A stretch of 64,000 nt of DNA from Tridacna crocea (Eukaryota > Mollusca > Bivalvia > Cardiida > Cardiidae): assembly GCA_943736015.1 (NCBI GenBank), contig OX031061.1, positions 53,016,192 to 53,080,191 of the forward strand, written 5' to 3'. Position 1 is the stretch's first letter, and each line of letters starts with the position of its first letter. The notes beneath the pieces are model-generated. The model made no database searches and was not told the DNA's origin. It saw only the letters and a program-made list of their open reading frames with translations. Both the position numbers and the translations under genes were made by a program. Shown in pieces: positions 46,092 through 56,332 of this stretch.

Positions 46092-47838
46092 TACAAGTAC
46101 ATGCCCTTTGCAATTATTTTACCGCCTCGACAACTGGCGGTGGGACGGGCGTATCTTGCGAGAATTTGCCGTTCTTGCTTCATTACCATTTGGCATTGAA
46201 CCTCGATATTTGGTATTTATGTTCATTGTACATCTTTACTGCTTTAGACCTATACTGCTTAGTACTCAGTACTTAGTATTGAGCTATTGACTTTAGTTTA
46301 TTTGCACTCAAAGTGATGGGAATTTTTACGGTAAGCCTGAAAGCTTATGTTAATTGCCAGTATTTCCTATTGATATAATCCTCATTTGTCTTCTTACCCA
46401 AGTATGATACTGACTTTATAATTATGTATTTTAGTGTCTGGAGGAGGATACAGTATCAACCTTCAGACGCTGAAATACATAATATTACTATTATTCCCTG
46501 AGTCCAAAGCGATCATTCAAAAAAACACTGAGGCAAATTCAATAAAAGTTTATGTATCGCAAATATAATTTACCATAAAGCATTTCTTTTTTTTAAATTA
46601 AGGTTTAATTCAAGACGACAAACTTTTAGACAATAGATTTACATACATTCTGACCATCAACCATCGAACCATAATCATATGGTCTGATGTAAAAAACAAT
46701 AAACTAGACATCATTAGAAATGAACAAAAAGTAATGATAACAATTCATTGGTGTAGAAATAAATCAACTAAAAAACAATTCATAAGACGTGTTATTATTA
46801 GAAATAAACAAAAAGTTCATATACGTTGCTGTAAGAATAAAATGAATCTTCTAAAGATGGCTTGAAAAAAAGTCGGACTTTTTAAAGAAACGTTTACAAT
46901 CGAAAAGTGTGAAACTGATTGCAACAACATGAGAATCGTGGAATATGTACAATAAAGTCTTCAATATAAGTATGTAGCTATGTTTAAAGGTATCTTTTGA
47001 ATTGTATGATGAACAATACCGACAAAATTCTACAGGCCCTAGAATCCCACTGTAATCACAAAGAAAAGACTGATGATTTTTATGAAATGAAAATTATAGG
47101 TGAACCAATATTAGAACTAAGAGGTCTTTTCGTGCTGCATGAAAGCATACAATGAAAGTATTGGACAGTTATGGGGCATTTATGAATTTGATTCTTATCT
47201 AAAGATTGTTCCTGAACGATTTCTGCCAGTTGTACCTACAATCCAGACAAGATGGATACTTGCTAAGTAAATCTTGATAAGTTTCTCTGCGGACTAGTAT
47301 TATCCATACTTTGTACTTGTTACACATCTCACTGCGGGTAATCTAGTTAGTATCCATACACGAGTGTTTTTTTTTTTCGATTCATATATTAAAATACCCT
47401 TTCTTAAATGAACCACTTCAGTTTCAAGTTGGCTTACTTTTTTGAAAGGAACGTGGAGGTTGGCCCATTGCTTTTCAGTTCCAGAATCAACTTTGTTGCA
47501 GAATATTTTACAGAAGTGGGCACCTTGACGAGATAATGTGCATTACGGGGGTTTCAGAGGCCTGACTCCAAGATCCATGGAGGATCAAAGCTCACTTGTG
47601 AATAAATCTTGTCTCCTCCATATCTCTTGGAACCTTTGTCTGCTTTTCACCCCTCCCCACATATATATATGATTACTCCATAGTGACCACCGATGAGGCG
47701 TTAGCCGAAATATGTTTGGTTCTATATAGAGTTAATTAAACTAAGACGTTCAAAGGCGTGTGACGTTTTAATAAATCCGTTTATCCACTTAAACTTGTGT
47801 CGGACCGGCATTTGCCGATTTTTTTTCGTTTCCGTCTT
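46092..47838 (+). repeat. 1.7-kb dispersed repeat, copy B (Penelope-like?)
   Basis: Same-orientation counterpart of 1966-3637, starting inside the same tandem-core 3' remnant (CGACAACTGGCGGTGGGACG) and ending before (AT)n at 47838-47856. Small insertions distinguish it, for example about 35 bp near 47325-47360. That both copies carry the same remnant at their left edge means the junction predates their separation. It adjoins the LTR fossil directly. Confidence 0.6.
47685..47721 (+). ncRNA. hammerhead motif, core-mutated (HHR-1, copy B)
   Basis: Counterpart of 3483-3519. Stem I (GACCA / TGGTT) and stem II (GGC-GTTA-GCC) are unchanged and GAAA is present, but the core reads CCGATGA rather than CTGATGA. 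The changed base is one of the invariant core positions, so cleavage is expected to be lost or very poor. Stem III (ATATGT) now has one G-U pair. Confidence 0.6.
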
Positions 47839-48076
47839 TATATATATATATATATAGTGGTGAAAAAATAGTTAAGAACATCAACGAATTTCGTTTAAGA
47901 CAACTGGATCCAGAGGATACATGAGCACTGTCTGCTGACAATGTAATAGCGCTGTGCTACAGCTTAGAGATTTCATTTCATAAAAACCAGCTGTCTATCC
48001 TATTTTTAAACAAAGCTGTTCTTAGATAAATACGCTTACATGCTAACGCCATTTTGGCTTATAAGTAAATTCAAAA

Positions 48077-48133
48077 CCCCTGATGAAGGCAGAAAAAACC
48101 CTGATGAAGGCAGTATGCCGAAAGCGCTCGGGT
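48077..48133 (+). ncRNA. hammerhead ribozyme motif with partial duplication (HHR-2)
   Basis: The core is CTGATGA (48101-48107), stem II GGCA-GTA-TGCC (48109-48119), GAAA (48120-48123), then AGCGCT as palindromic stem III and a predicted cut after 48129 (CUC, NUH-compliant). The 3' strand of stem I is GGGT (48130-48133). Its best 5' partner, ACCC, lies before an upstream partial copy (CCCCTGATGAAGGCAG, 48078-48093), whereas the complete core is preceded by AACC. So the 5' half has been duplicated, and the complete core pairs only about 2-3 bp in stem I. Confidence 0.55.
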
Positions 48134-48362
48134 AAAATTATTATATAACTGTTGACAAATACCATTGAGTTCTCATTTAGATAGTTGTTGTAAAACAGAT
48201 CCAAAATTTTCAATTTTTCCATTTTTTAAATGCAAATCAACCGACGTTTCAGCTAGAGTATCAAAGGAAAAATATTTCATAAACATTTTTCGTCCAAAAT
48301 TGAACTGTATTTAACCGTTGTTCTATGACGTCAAAATGACGTTAGTTACAATGTTTCATTAA

Positions 48363-48404
48363 AGCGTTGCCCTGATGAGCGAAAGCGAAACCGGTTGGCA
48401 CGTT
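48363..48404 (+). ncRNA. hammerhead ribozyme motif, type I (HHR-3)
   Basis: Stem I pairs AGCG(T)TGCC (48363-48371) with GGCACGTT (48397-48404): eight pairs around one bulged T. The core is CTGATGA (48372-48378), stem II is GC-GAAA-GC (48379-48386) with a stable GAAA tetraloop, GAAA follows (48387-48390), and stem III is the palindrome ACCGGT. The predicted cut follows GUU after 48396. All invariant core bases are present. It is the best paired of the four motifs. An (AT)n tract begins 30 bp downstream. Confidence 0.75.
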
Positions 48405-48433
48405 AAAAACTATTTGTAGTGTCATTTCTCTTT

Positions 48434-48434
<1 letters not shown>

Positions 48435-48472
<38 letters not shown>
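48435..48472. repeat. (AT)n microsatellite after HHR-3
   Basis: About 19 TA units beginning shortly after the HHR-3 motif, paralleling the tracts at 3638 and 47838. Confidence 0.9.
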
Positions 48473-48475
<3 letters not shown>

Positions 48476-48481
48476 TTCTAA

Positions 48482-48578
48482 CAGGCGTATTATGGGTCAT
48501 TTCGTCAAATTCTGACTCACGTTGTGGGTAATCTTGGTGGTTTGTGGGTCATCAATATTTTGACCCATAAAACGCCGG
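48482..48578. repeat. small fold-back repeat
   Basis: CAGGCGTATTATGGGTCA pairs with TGACCCATAAAACGCCGG, arms of about 18-20 bp with few mismatches. The word GTGGGTCA / TGACCCAC also recurs around 48544 and 48670. Confidence 0.5.
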
Positions 48579-48828
48579 CAATCTGGAAGCAGAATTTTAT
48601 TGCAAATAGCATGATTCGAATGTTTACGAAAAAAATCATTTTCGTGATCCACAAGTATATATAATAAAATGACCCACAAGGTACAATCTATTTTTAGAAC
48701 ACGCTCATATCACAGCCTCTGTGCGAGTAATTCGTATTTTTTGAGACTGCCCACAACGTTATTTATATATCTACTCGATGACCCTGAAGTACGGGTTGAC
48801 GTTGACGCATTGCATTGTTGGAAACAAA

Positions 48829-48858
48829 ATGGCGGCGCTCTCTCGAGGCAAGCAAGCG
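48829..48858 (+). CDS. candidate first coding exon, MAALSRGKQA
   Basis: ACAAAATGGCGGC at 48824-48836 combines a good translation-start context with the YY1-like AAAATGGCGGC motif common at starts of housekeeping genes. Ten codons (MAALSRGKQA) run to GCG|GTAAGC, a consensus donor, in phase 0. The basic, Ala/Ser-rich start would suit a mitochondrial or ribosomal protein, but no downstream exon could be joined within the window, and the 11.9-kb element beginning at 49328 would lie in its first intron. Evidence is the motif plus donor only. Confidence 0.3.
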
Positions 48859-49327
48859 GTAAGCAAAATATATCAAATTTATTATCATTTTGTTATTCAT
48901 TTTGCATTTTTACGAGATTTTCTGAATAATACAAGAAGTATTAATGTCGATTTCTTGTTGGCGTGTAAATGTGGTTTTTCTAGGAAGAAGATCCAGTGTT
49001 TAAATCTTAGACGCGGGATTCCCCGATTTTTTCGTCCCCCGGCCCCAATTTTTCTGCCGTTGTGCGGGACCTAGCCCACACTTCAAGTTAAATAAAGTTA
49101 TTTTCACAAAGCTGGGTTGTCCGTGATCAACTTAAAATCCAAATTAAAAAACCTACCTATTCTCCAATAGGATAGCGTACTGTTTTCTGAAAATGAAACG
49201 AAAATTCCAGGAACGATACCCCATTTAACATGGCTCCTGATATTTTCCTTCAATTAGATCCGAAAGCCACCAAAACCTTTTATTAATGCACTTGGACTTT
49301 GTAAATGATAGTCAGGTAAACTAATCG
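48859..49327. other. unassigned; possible intron start
   Basis: No repeat end seen until the giant element at 49328. The last eight bases before the element (AACTAATC, 49319-49326) form its left target-site duplication. Confidence 0.4.
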
Positions 49328-50044
49328 GGTATAGCTAAACAGCGAAATGAACTTCCTTTCGCTTCCTTTCGCGAAAGGAACATAATGCCCACGAAAGGAA
49401 GATTGTTTTCTATGAAAAAAGCGTTTTTCTTGCGAAAGGAAGGTGTTTTTGGAAAACTAACGTCAATTTTTTCGTACGGTTGAAATAGAATTGTTGGGAT
49501 TGAGCGTTTGAGGCCGAAAAATCGTGTTTTAGTAATCGCTGTAAATGGTGTTACTATAAATAGCATTTCCTTTCTAAAATTGAGTTTCTTTCACAAAAGG
49601 AAGGTTTTTGCCCGCAAGTAATGTTTATTCCACGACATGTTTTATAAATAATGAAATATCTCTTTTGAAGTAGACTAGGTACCCCTTACAGATTAAAGGG
49701 CTAGGTTCACAAAGGGGCATTTTTGGCCCTATAAAGAATTCTGGGTAAATGTGTATTAAGTGGAAGTACAATGTCTACATGTTATAAAAAATAAGTCGAA
49801 ACTGACAAAGTTTTGTTTTTGTTACCATGGCAACCACAGAACCATGATTATGTGAAATAATTAATTTTCTGCTTTATTTCATGAAAATAATTTTTGTTGC
49901 TTGTTTTATCGCATTATTAAACAATTGCTTAGTATCTTTATAAAATATATATCAAATACTTGCTATGTAAAATTCGCGTTGTCATGGTAACGTTATTTAT
50001 TGTAGTGAAAAAATGCATATTAAGTATAACTTTATGTATGGCAT

Positions 50045-51076
50045 GCATACTGATGCCATGAAGAATTGATATGGATATAACTATTTGAGCATTCAGTGAA
50101 CAACAATAAAACATGTATTTAGTACAATGACCTGTAATATGTTTCCATGGCAACCACAAAAACAACCCATTTTCAGCACCATTCTGTATAAGAATGATCT
50201 TATTTGTTATTGAACATTTTTTTCAAAGGATTACATTTTGAGTTACAGAAACAAATGTCAGATAACTATATAATTATGTAATATTTATGTTGTCATGGCA
50301 ACTAAATCTTAACTAGATCTTATTCTAAACATATGAAATGTAGCACAATCATTTGGATCCATTTGGACCCCCCAAAAAATCATGTTAGATTGTATCTCTG
50401 GCTTGCAAAAAACAAAAAGGGGGAATGACAACACTGTACAGTAACACTTTGTCAGATTATTATCAATAATACCCATATATCCATACATTAAAATGGTATG
50501 AATAAGTTGTATAAAATATGCCTGTATTATAACACAAATCATTTACTTTTTGCGGTCTCTCCAATCGTCCAACTCACGCCAACTGAATAAAAAAGTAACT
50601 CACGGTTACTATAAACATGCTTACTATCGCCATGAAGAACTGATATGGATATATCTATTTGAGCATTCAGTGAATAACAATAAAAACATATATTTAGTAC
50701 AGTGACCTGTAATTTGTTACCATGGCAACCACAAAAACAACCCATTTTCAGCATCATTCTGTTTAAAAATGATCTTATTTGTTATTGAAGATTTTTCAAA
50801 GGATTACATTTTTGAGAAACAAAATGTTAGATAACTATATAATTATGTAATATTTATGTTGTCATGGTAACTAAATCTAAACTAGATCTTATTCTAAGCA
50901 TATGAAATGTGGCACAATCATTTGAATCCATTTGGACCCCCCCCCCCCAACATGTTACATTGTATCTCTGGCTTGCAACACACAAAATGGGGCAATGACA
51001 ACTGTACAGTAATACTTTGTCATATTATTATCAATAATATCCCTATATCCAATCATTAAAATGGTATGAACAAGCA
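50045..51076 (+). repeat. two ~460-bp direct repeats, 574 bp apart
   Basis: 50045-50506 and 50619-51076 share almost all phrases in order: CATGAAGAATTGATATGG, TTTGAGCATTCAGTGAA, CATGGCAACCACAAAAACAA, AGATCTTATTCTAA, TTTGGACCCCCC and AAAATGGTATGAA. Identity is roughly nine in ten by eye. The CCATGGCAACC words are also seen in the leaders of the tandem-core elements. Non-coding. Confidence 0.8.
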
Positions 51077-51112
51077 ATTTCGTTGAAATGATATTCCCCG
51101 CCGAAAAAGACC

Positions 51113-51873
51113 TTTTTATCCCACACCGAAGGCGGAGGGATATAGTTTTAGCGTTTTCCGTCTGTCCGTCCGTGAGTCCGTCCCGGCAAATATCTCCAAT
51201 ACCATTGGACGGAATTTCATGAAACTTAGTACATGTGTACAATGACCCATTCTGCCGAGACACTTTTTTCTTTATTCGATGCAAAATAGCCGACTGGGAA
51301 CAATTTTAAGTTACACTTAAGTACGCTCTTGATGTTTGGAGTCTTGTATTCAAAACTATACAAAGTTTTTACATTGAACTTGTCACATCTGTCAACCTCC
51401 ATTAGGAAATGCAGAAAAAAAGTTTCACCTGCATTTACCGTGCAACACCACAGTTATATACCCTTGTTTTTTTAATATTAAGGTGTCATGGAAAAGGGGG
51501 GCTTCATTTTATATTTCATTCCATTTCTTGTGAAGGCAACTCCTCCCACATTTCTCGACGGAATAGAATAGAATTTTCACAGAATATTTCTCGTCATGTG
51601 ACCTATTGCATATTGTCAACAATTTTGATTTGTAGCTGCGCCATGAAAAAAGGGGGCTTCATGTTTTATTTCATTCTGTTTCTTGTGAAAGCAACTCCTC
51701 CCATATTTCTTGACAGAATTGAATAGAATTATCACAGAAAGTTTCTCGTCTTGTGACCTATCGCATATTCTCAAGGTTTTGCGATTTGTAGCTGCATCAT
51801 GAAAAAAGGGGGCTTCATGTTTTATTTCATTCTATTTCTTGTGAAGGCAACTCCTCCCACACTTCTTGGCAGA
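51113..51873 (+). repeat. C-rich-headed repeat with three 156-bp units
   Basis: The head TTTTTATCCCACACCGAAGG, then CGGAGGGATATAG and GTCTGTCCGTCC, is a relative of the heads at 17651 and 18297. Three units begin at 51487, 51642 and 51798 with CATGAAAAAAGGGGGCTTCA-type starts and contain CTTGTGAAGGCAACTCCTCC. The units are close in sequence, suggesting fairly recent expansion. Confidence 0.65.
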
Positions 51874-52034
51874 AAAGTAACACATAAGTAATTATTATAC
51901 CTTACAATTTAGATCTATTTAGGTCACAGACTGTTAGGCAAAACACTTAGAATATGCATATTTTTCAAGAATTTGATGTAAAATATGAGTTAATCCTTTA
52001 TCACACAATCCTGATTTTTAGCAACCTCTGGAAG

Positions 52035-52420
52035 AATCCTTTTGTAAATATTGTGGGGAAAAGAGATAATACTAGTAAGCAGTATTTTTTTCCTCTAGCA
52101 ACAATGTTTTATTAACCCTTTAAAGGCAAATTTCTCCTTTTTAGGACCCTCTTATTTTGCCATTAAAAGCTCTCAATTTGCGCAAATCTAAGATTTTATT
52201 GTTTGTTAAGGGGTTAAAGTGATAATACATTCAAACTTTGAGTTTGAAAACCACTTTTCCAACATACAAATTGAAGAGTTACATTGAAATGAGTAAAATC
52301 AAAACCCTAAGCTCATATAAATAATTTTGGACACCTCCTCAGCAAGAGGCTTTTGAAAACATTGTGGAAAAAAGAGTTGTTATTCAGAACAACAACTTTC
52401 AAACAATACTTTGTAAGAAA
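52035..52420. repeat. two hairpin-core MITE pieces around TTAACCCTTT ends
   Basis: A hairpin-core piece (52040-52110, AATATTGTGGGGAAAAGAG with a diverged partner) abuts TTAACCCTTTAAAGGC at 52113, whose inverted mate GTTAAGGGGTTAA ends at 52217. Another core half lies at 52338-52420 (CTTTTGAAAACATTGTGG ... AACAACTTTCAAAC). These are degraded copies of the family seen intact at 1410-1640. Confidence 0.45.
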
Positions 52421-52512
52421 ATTCTTCTTGGATTTATCTCAGTTTTTCTTGATTTTTTAATTTCCTAATTGGAAGAAAATACTGAGTGATAGTTGAAGAA
52501 AAAAAAAATAGT

Positions 52513-52583
52513 CCAGGATGGGATATGATCCTACAACGTCGCATATGACGGGCCGCGCTCATGACCACTGCACTACACGCCCC
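52513..52583 (-). repeat. tRNA-derived block (pol III A and B boxes), minus strand
   Basis: Read on the minus strand: GGGGCGTGTAGTGCAGTGGT, with TAGTGCAGTGG fitting the A box (52565-52575), and GGATCATATCC (52521-52531) close to a B box. The spacing suits a tRNA, and the ends CCAGGATGG / cccc do not pair as a clean acceptor stem. It is most likely a tRNA pseudogene or SINE head; it does not match the SINE-like repeat at 1087. Confidence 0.45.
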
Positions 52584-52899
52584 GTTATCATAGTAGCGTC
52601 ACAAATTAATTTTATACCAATTATTGATGAGTACAGATATTCACTAAAACAATTTTTCCGTAATTACAAAAATTTATAAACTTTAATAGCGATACAGTTA
52701 CTTTTAAGACGTATTTTCATTGTACAAAAGCGCTTATATGGACATTACACTTACAATGCCGATCTTGTTCGTCTGCACTTCTGCCTCGAACATTATAGGC
52801 CAAGCTAAATTATCGCGAAATCGCTGTTTTACTAAAGCAATGAAATAACCTATTGGTGTCTCCGATTTTTGTTAGTTAAAATTATGCATGTTTACTTAC

Positions 52900-53054
52900 T
52901 CAGGGTCCGTCTGTACCTGGCATTTCTTTAAAAAATTGTCCGTAGTCAATGACGCCATCGTTACCTCTTGAAGCGTAACTGATGGTATTTCGGATAGCAT
53001 AATAATCGGATAAATCTTGATAAATGTCACGTAAAGTTAGCAGCATAGGTAATT
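52900..53054 (-). CDS. possible small exon with degenerate EF-hand-like loop
   Basis: On the minus strand a pyrimidine-rich acceptor (CCTTTCTTC...CAAG, ending 53055) precedes 50 codons containing LRDIYQDLSDYYAIRNTI and SRGNDGVIDYGQFFKEM, then TGA. The NDGVIDYGQF stretch fits the second half of an EF-hand loop (DG then I at positions 5, 6 and 8), but position 1 is Ser and position 12 Gln, so calcium binding is doubtful. A second open stretch at about 52756-52870 ends in ATT|GTAAGT. It lies inside the nested 3.9-kb element, so it could be a captured host exon, old transposon coding sequence, or chance. Confidence 0.2.
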
Positions 53055-53229
53055 CTTGAATTTTGAAGAAAGGAAAATATGCACAATCGCATGTTACCGT
53101 GTATCTAGTCTACTAATAGTACACCTGTTTATTTCATGACTGATCTGATAAAACTTCTTCCAAAACACGATGGATTGAACTGTGCCTGGGAACCGCCTGG
53201 GAAGAGGCAAGATTTTTATTTTTTTTAAC

Positions 53230-53331
53230 ATGAAGCCATTCTGCCGACGACATGAAATTTTCAGAAAATACATATGATATCTTTATTAAACCCCTCTGTA
53301 AATTTCATGGATGCGGCAGAGTGGCTTCATA
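53230..53331. repeat. palindromic repeat, ~100 bp
   Basis: ATGAAGCCATTCTGCCG and CATGAAATTT at the left pair with AAATTTCATG and CGGCAGAGTGGCTTCAT at the right (53300-53330). MITE-like hairpin. Confidence 0.6.
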
Positions 53332-53570
53332 TTTATCTTTTACTAAAATATGGTAAAAATCGGCAAAAACCGCTCAATTTGACCGAACCGTATCATTTTC
53401 TTAAGTCATTGCTATGGTAGCGATGGAGTTTTAAGGCAGGATATTTACGTAATTATAAACATAGTTAGTTCTTTGTTCTAGATAAATGACTTTTAGATAG
53501 AAATTCGTAAATTTATTTTTCAGAGTTTACAGGGCCATTTTTGCCCATTCTTGAACTTAGCCCTTTCAGC

Positions 53571-54166
53571 TTTTTTTTTTCAGTGATAGTGTGTAGTGAA
53601 TTTGTTATTGATGATTTTGCAAAGTCTCTTTTAGAGGAAAACTCCATTCATGAAAACAGGGACCATATGTAATAGACTATGTACATTTTACAATCCCTGA
53701 TGAAAGGAAAATTCACTCTGAGCTATGCAAGAATTCTATTCCAATCGAAAATAGGATTTCTTTCCTAAGTTTAGTACATTTTCGCAACATAAATGAAATT
53801 TGAAGGTTTAATTTAACTTTTTACATCCCCCCTCAAAAAAGAAAGAAGTGTTTTAGTGGCGCTTTCTTTGTGTGAAAAAAAAGGGTTTCTTTTCTAAAAC
53901 GCATGTTTTCTCGATATGATTTAAATTCACCCTTTACCCCATAAGGCATTTCTATGGTATCTCTAGTTGACACTAAATAACAGCAAGGATGAAGCCGTTT
54001 CTTATGTGTATATGACACCTTTTGATAGTGTAGAAAACATTGTGACAAAAGGTGAAATTGCTCGTCACGAGACAGCAAACAGGGAAAATCCCGAAATTAG
54101 CATTATATCCCTTTCCAACAATATTTTTGTGTTTTCAATCTCATACTTTAATCATTAATCACGTCT
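53571..54166. other. inner part of the 11.9-kb element, low-complexity and degraded repeat
   Basis: No gene. It contains a half-core of the hairpin MITE family near 54030-54065 (AAAACATTGTGACAAAAGG then AAATTGCTCG). Confidence 0.4.
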
Positions 54167-55100
54167 AATCTTCCTTTCGCGCTAGGAAGCGAAATGATTA
54201 TGGTACGAAATTATTGCATATACCATCATGATTCCTTTAGAAGAAGAAGAAGAACAAAAAATCCTGGAAATAGCATTTTATCCCTTTCCAACAATATTTC
54301 ACCCCAAAATATGCTATTCAAATGAGGACAAGAAAGAACAGGGCAATCATACGAGTTTAACAACCACTGATCAGCGTGTTTTACATTTGTGATTTCAATC
54401 TCATATTTTAAACTTAAATCACGTCTAAATTATCAGACATCTATAATTACATTTTATTTCTCTTCTTTCACGAAGTTTGCTACTCTAATGATTTCATCTT
54501 AAAGTCTTAGACTCTTCCAAGAAGAAGTTTCATATTATCTTGTTTCTATCTATAGACGGATTTCTATTTCGCAATAGGAAATTCCTTACAGTAAAGAATC
54601 TGGTTACTAGCAAAAGTTTTATATGAAACTTATAAAGTGAAGTTCATCCATGTCGAAAAGATATTCTCAAATTTAGAAAAATGCTTTCATGCAAAAAGAC
54701 TTCGTTCGAGGCAAAAATCTTCCTTTCGTGAACGGACATACTTTCATGCAAGAACGGTTATTTATAGTAATACTTTCACCGCGATAGTAAAACACGATTT
54801 TTCTAGTCTAGAATTCCAGTCTAGAAACTCTCAAGTTCAAAATCTAACTTTAACAAATAACTAGAATATATAATCAATTCATCAACGGCGGTTTCCTTTC
54901 GTGAGGAAAACACTGCCTTAATAGTAAACAATCTTCCTTTCGTGGACGTAATCTTCCTTTTTGCACAAGCAAGCGAAATGATTATGGTACGAAATGATTG
55001 TATATACCATAATGATTCCTTTAGAAAAAGAAGGAAAAAAAAAAATCCTGGAAATAGCATTTTATCCCTTTCCAACAATATTTCACCCCAAAATATGTGT
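54167..55100 (+). repeat. 783-bp-period direct duplication inside the 11.9-kb element
   Basis: The stretch from AATCTTCCTTTCGCGC through GCGAAATGATTATGG and TCCTGGAAATAGCATTTTAT to CACCCCAAAATATG (54167-54330) recurs at 54950-55100. Between the two copies, 54461-54960 is a direct copy of the element's right end. Confidence 0.75.
54461..54960 (+). repeat. direct copy of the 11.9-kb element's right subterminal region
   Basis: This ~500-bp stretch aligns in the same orientation with 60726-61215: CTTCTTTCACGAAGTTTGC, CTTAGACTCTTCCAAGAAGA, ATGCAAAAAGACT, AGAACGGTTATTTATAGTAA and ATCTTCCTTTCGTGGACGT occur in order in both. It stops just before the outermost palindrome and TIR. So the element contains an internal copy of its own right end, pointing the same way as the real one. 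Confidence 0.8.
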
Positions 55101-56295
55101 TGTAGTAGCATGGTGCTATTTGAATGAAAGGAAGATTCTCTCACGAAAGGAAGATTGTTCTTTTAAGCCATGAAATATGAGATTTTTTTTAAAGTAAAGA
55201 TATTTTCGAAATGGACTCATTTTATTATTTGAATGAAAGGAAGATCTTCTCACGAAAGGAAGGTTTTTCTTTTATGCTACGAAATATGAGATTTTTTAAA
55301 ATTAAAGATATTTTCGAAATGGACTCATTTTATTAATCAAATTAAGGCTCTTTTTTTTTTCAAGTACGGTAATGTTTGTTGTTAGTATTTGTTATGAATG
55401 GTGTTGCCAATCCGGTATTTTGTTTGGAAAAATCTTTTACGAAATTTCGATTATTTTTAACCGTGAAAGAAGTCGTTCATCCACGAAAGAAGGTTTCCTT
55501 TCAAACTTAATTCATTTTTCTCGATACGGATACATTCAGTTACACGTTAAATTTAAGCCTTATAACTGAAAATGTGCGTAAATTAATATTGTAAGCAATT
55601 GTGTTGAGCACTACGATCATTTTCACACTGTCGTGAAGGTAAATTCTCTCCACGAAATGAAGTTCTTTATTACTGAGGTAGATGATGTTGCTTTCTACAG
55701 TATTCCTTTAGCAAAAGAAAAGACTTCGTAACAAAACGCTTCACAGTTTCCGGGAAAAGTAATTTAAAGAAAAAAAAAAGAATGAAAAAAAAAAATATAT
55801 ATTTGATGTTGAGTTTTGACATTTGATATTTCTTTTCTAATATGTTAACCTTGCAGGGCAGGTTATTTTCGTCCTTTTTTCCTGTATGGACGTTTCTGTC
55901 CCGACCAGCTTTATTCCTTCTATAGGTCTTGTTCATCCCTAACATTGTGTGGAAGAGAGTAAAGGTTTACTTTATCTCTCTAAGGTTGAATGAAAAGAAC
56001 CTTTCCTAAATTTTCCCCCTCACACACAAGGTCATATCATCGAACTTTTTTTTGGCAAGGAAACACGAGGACGAGTTATACAGTATATTTTAAGAAAAAA
56101 ACTTACATAGATCTCTCTCTCTATGAGTCTGTTTCTCTGGTTGTCCCTTCACCTGTCTGGGTCACTAGAATGTAACAGTATTTAATAACTTTCAGCAAAA
56201 CAAGAAGATCTCTCTCCAACACTGTTATCCTTCGCTGGGAAGAATCTCTCTCTCTCTCTCTCTCTACAAGTCTCTTTCTTCAAGTCACAGACAAC

Positions 56296-56332
<37 letters not shown>

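Larger units (their letters stand above)
49691..53570. mobile_element. nested 3.9-kb element with ~45-bp inverted ends
   Basis: AAAGGGCTAGGTTCACAAAG, then GGGGCATTTTTGGCCCT, at the left is the diverged reverse complement of AGGGCCATTTTTGCCC ... CTTAGCCCTTT at the right (53530-53568). It contains two ~460-bp direct repeats, a headed repeat with three 156-bp units, a tRNA-like block and a possible exon. It lies between the left TIR and the fold-back of the 11.9-kb element, and so is probably a later insertion. No transposase recognised. Confidence 0.5.

Noticed and set aside
52513-52583. Functional tRNA gene on the minus strand
   Set aside because: The B box is imperfect and no clean acceptor stem or anticodon arm can be formed.
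55372-55569. A conserved 65-residue protein, identical in both fold-back arms
   Set aside because: The two differences in 198 bp are silent, but near-identity extends well into adjacent non-coding sequence, so arm homogenisation explains it without coding constraint.
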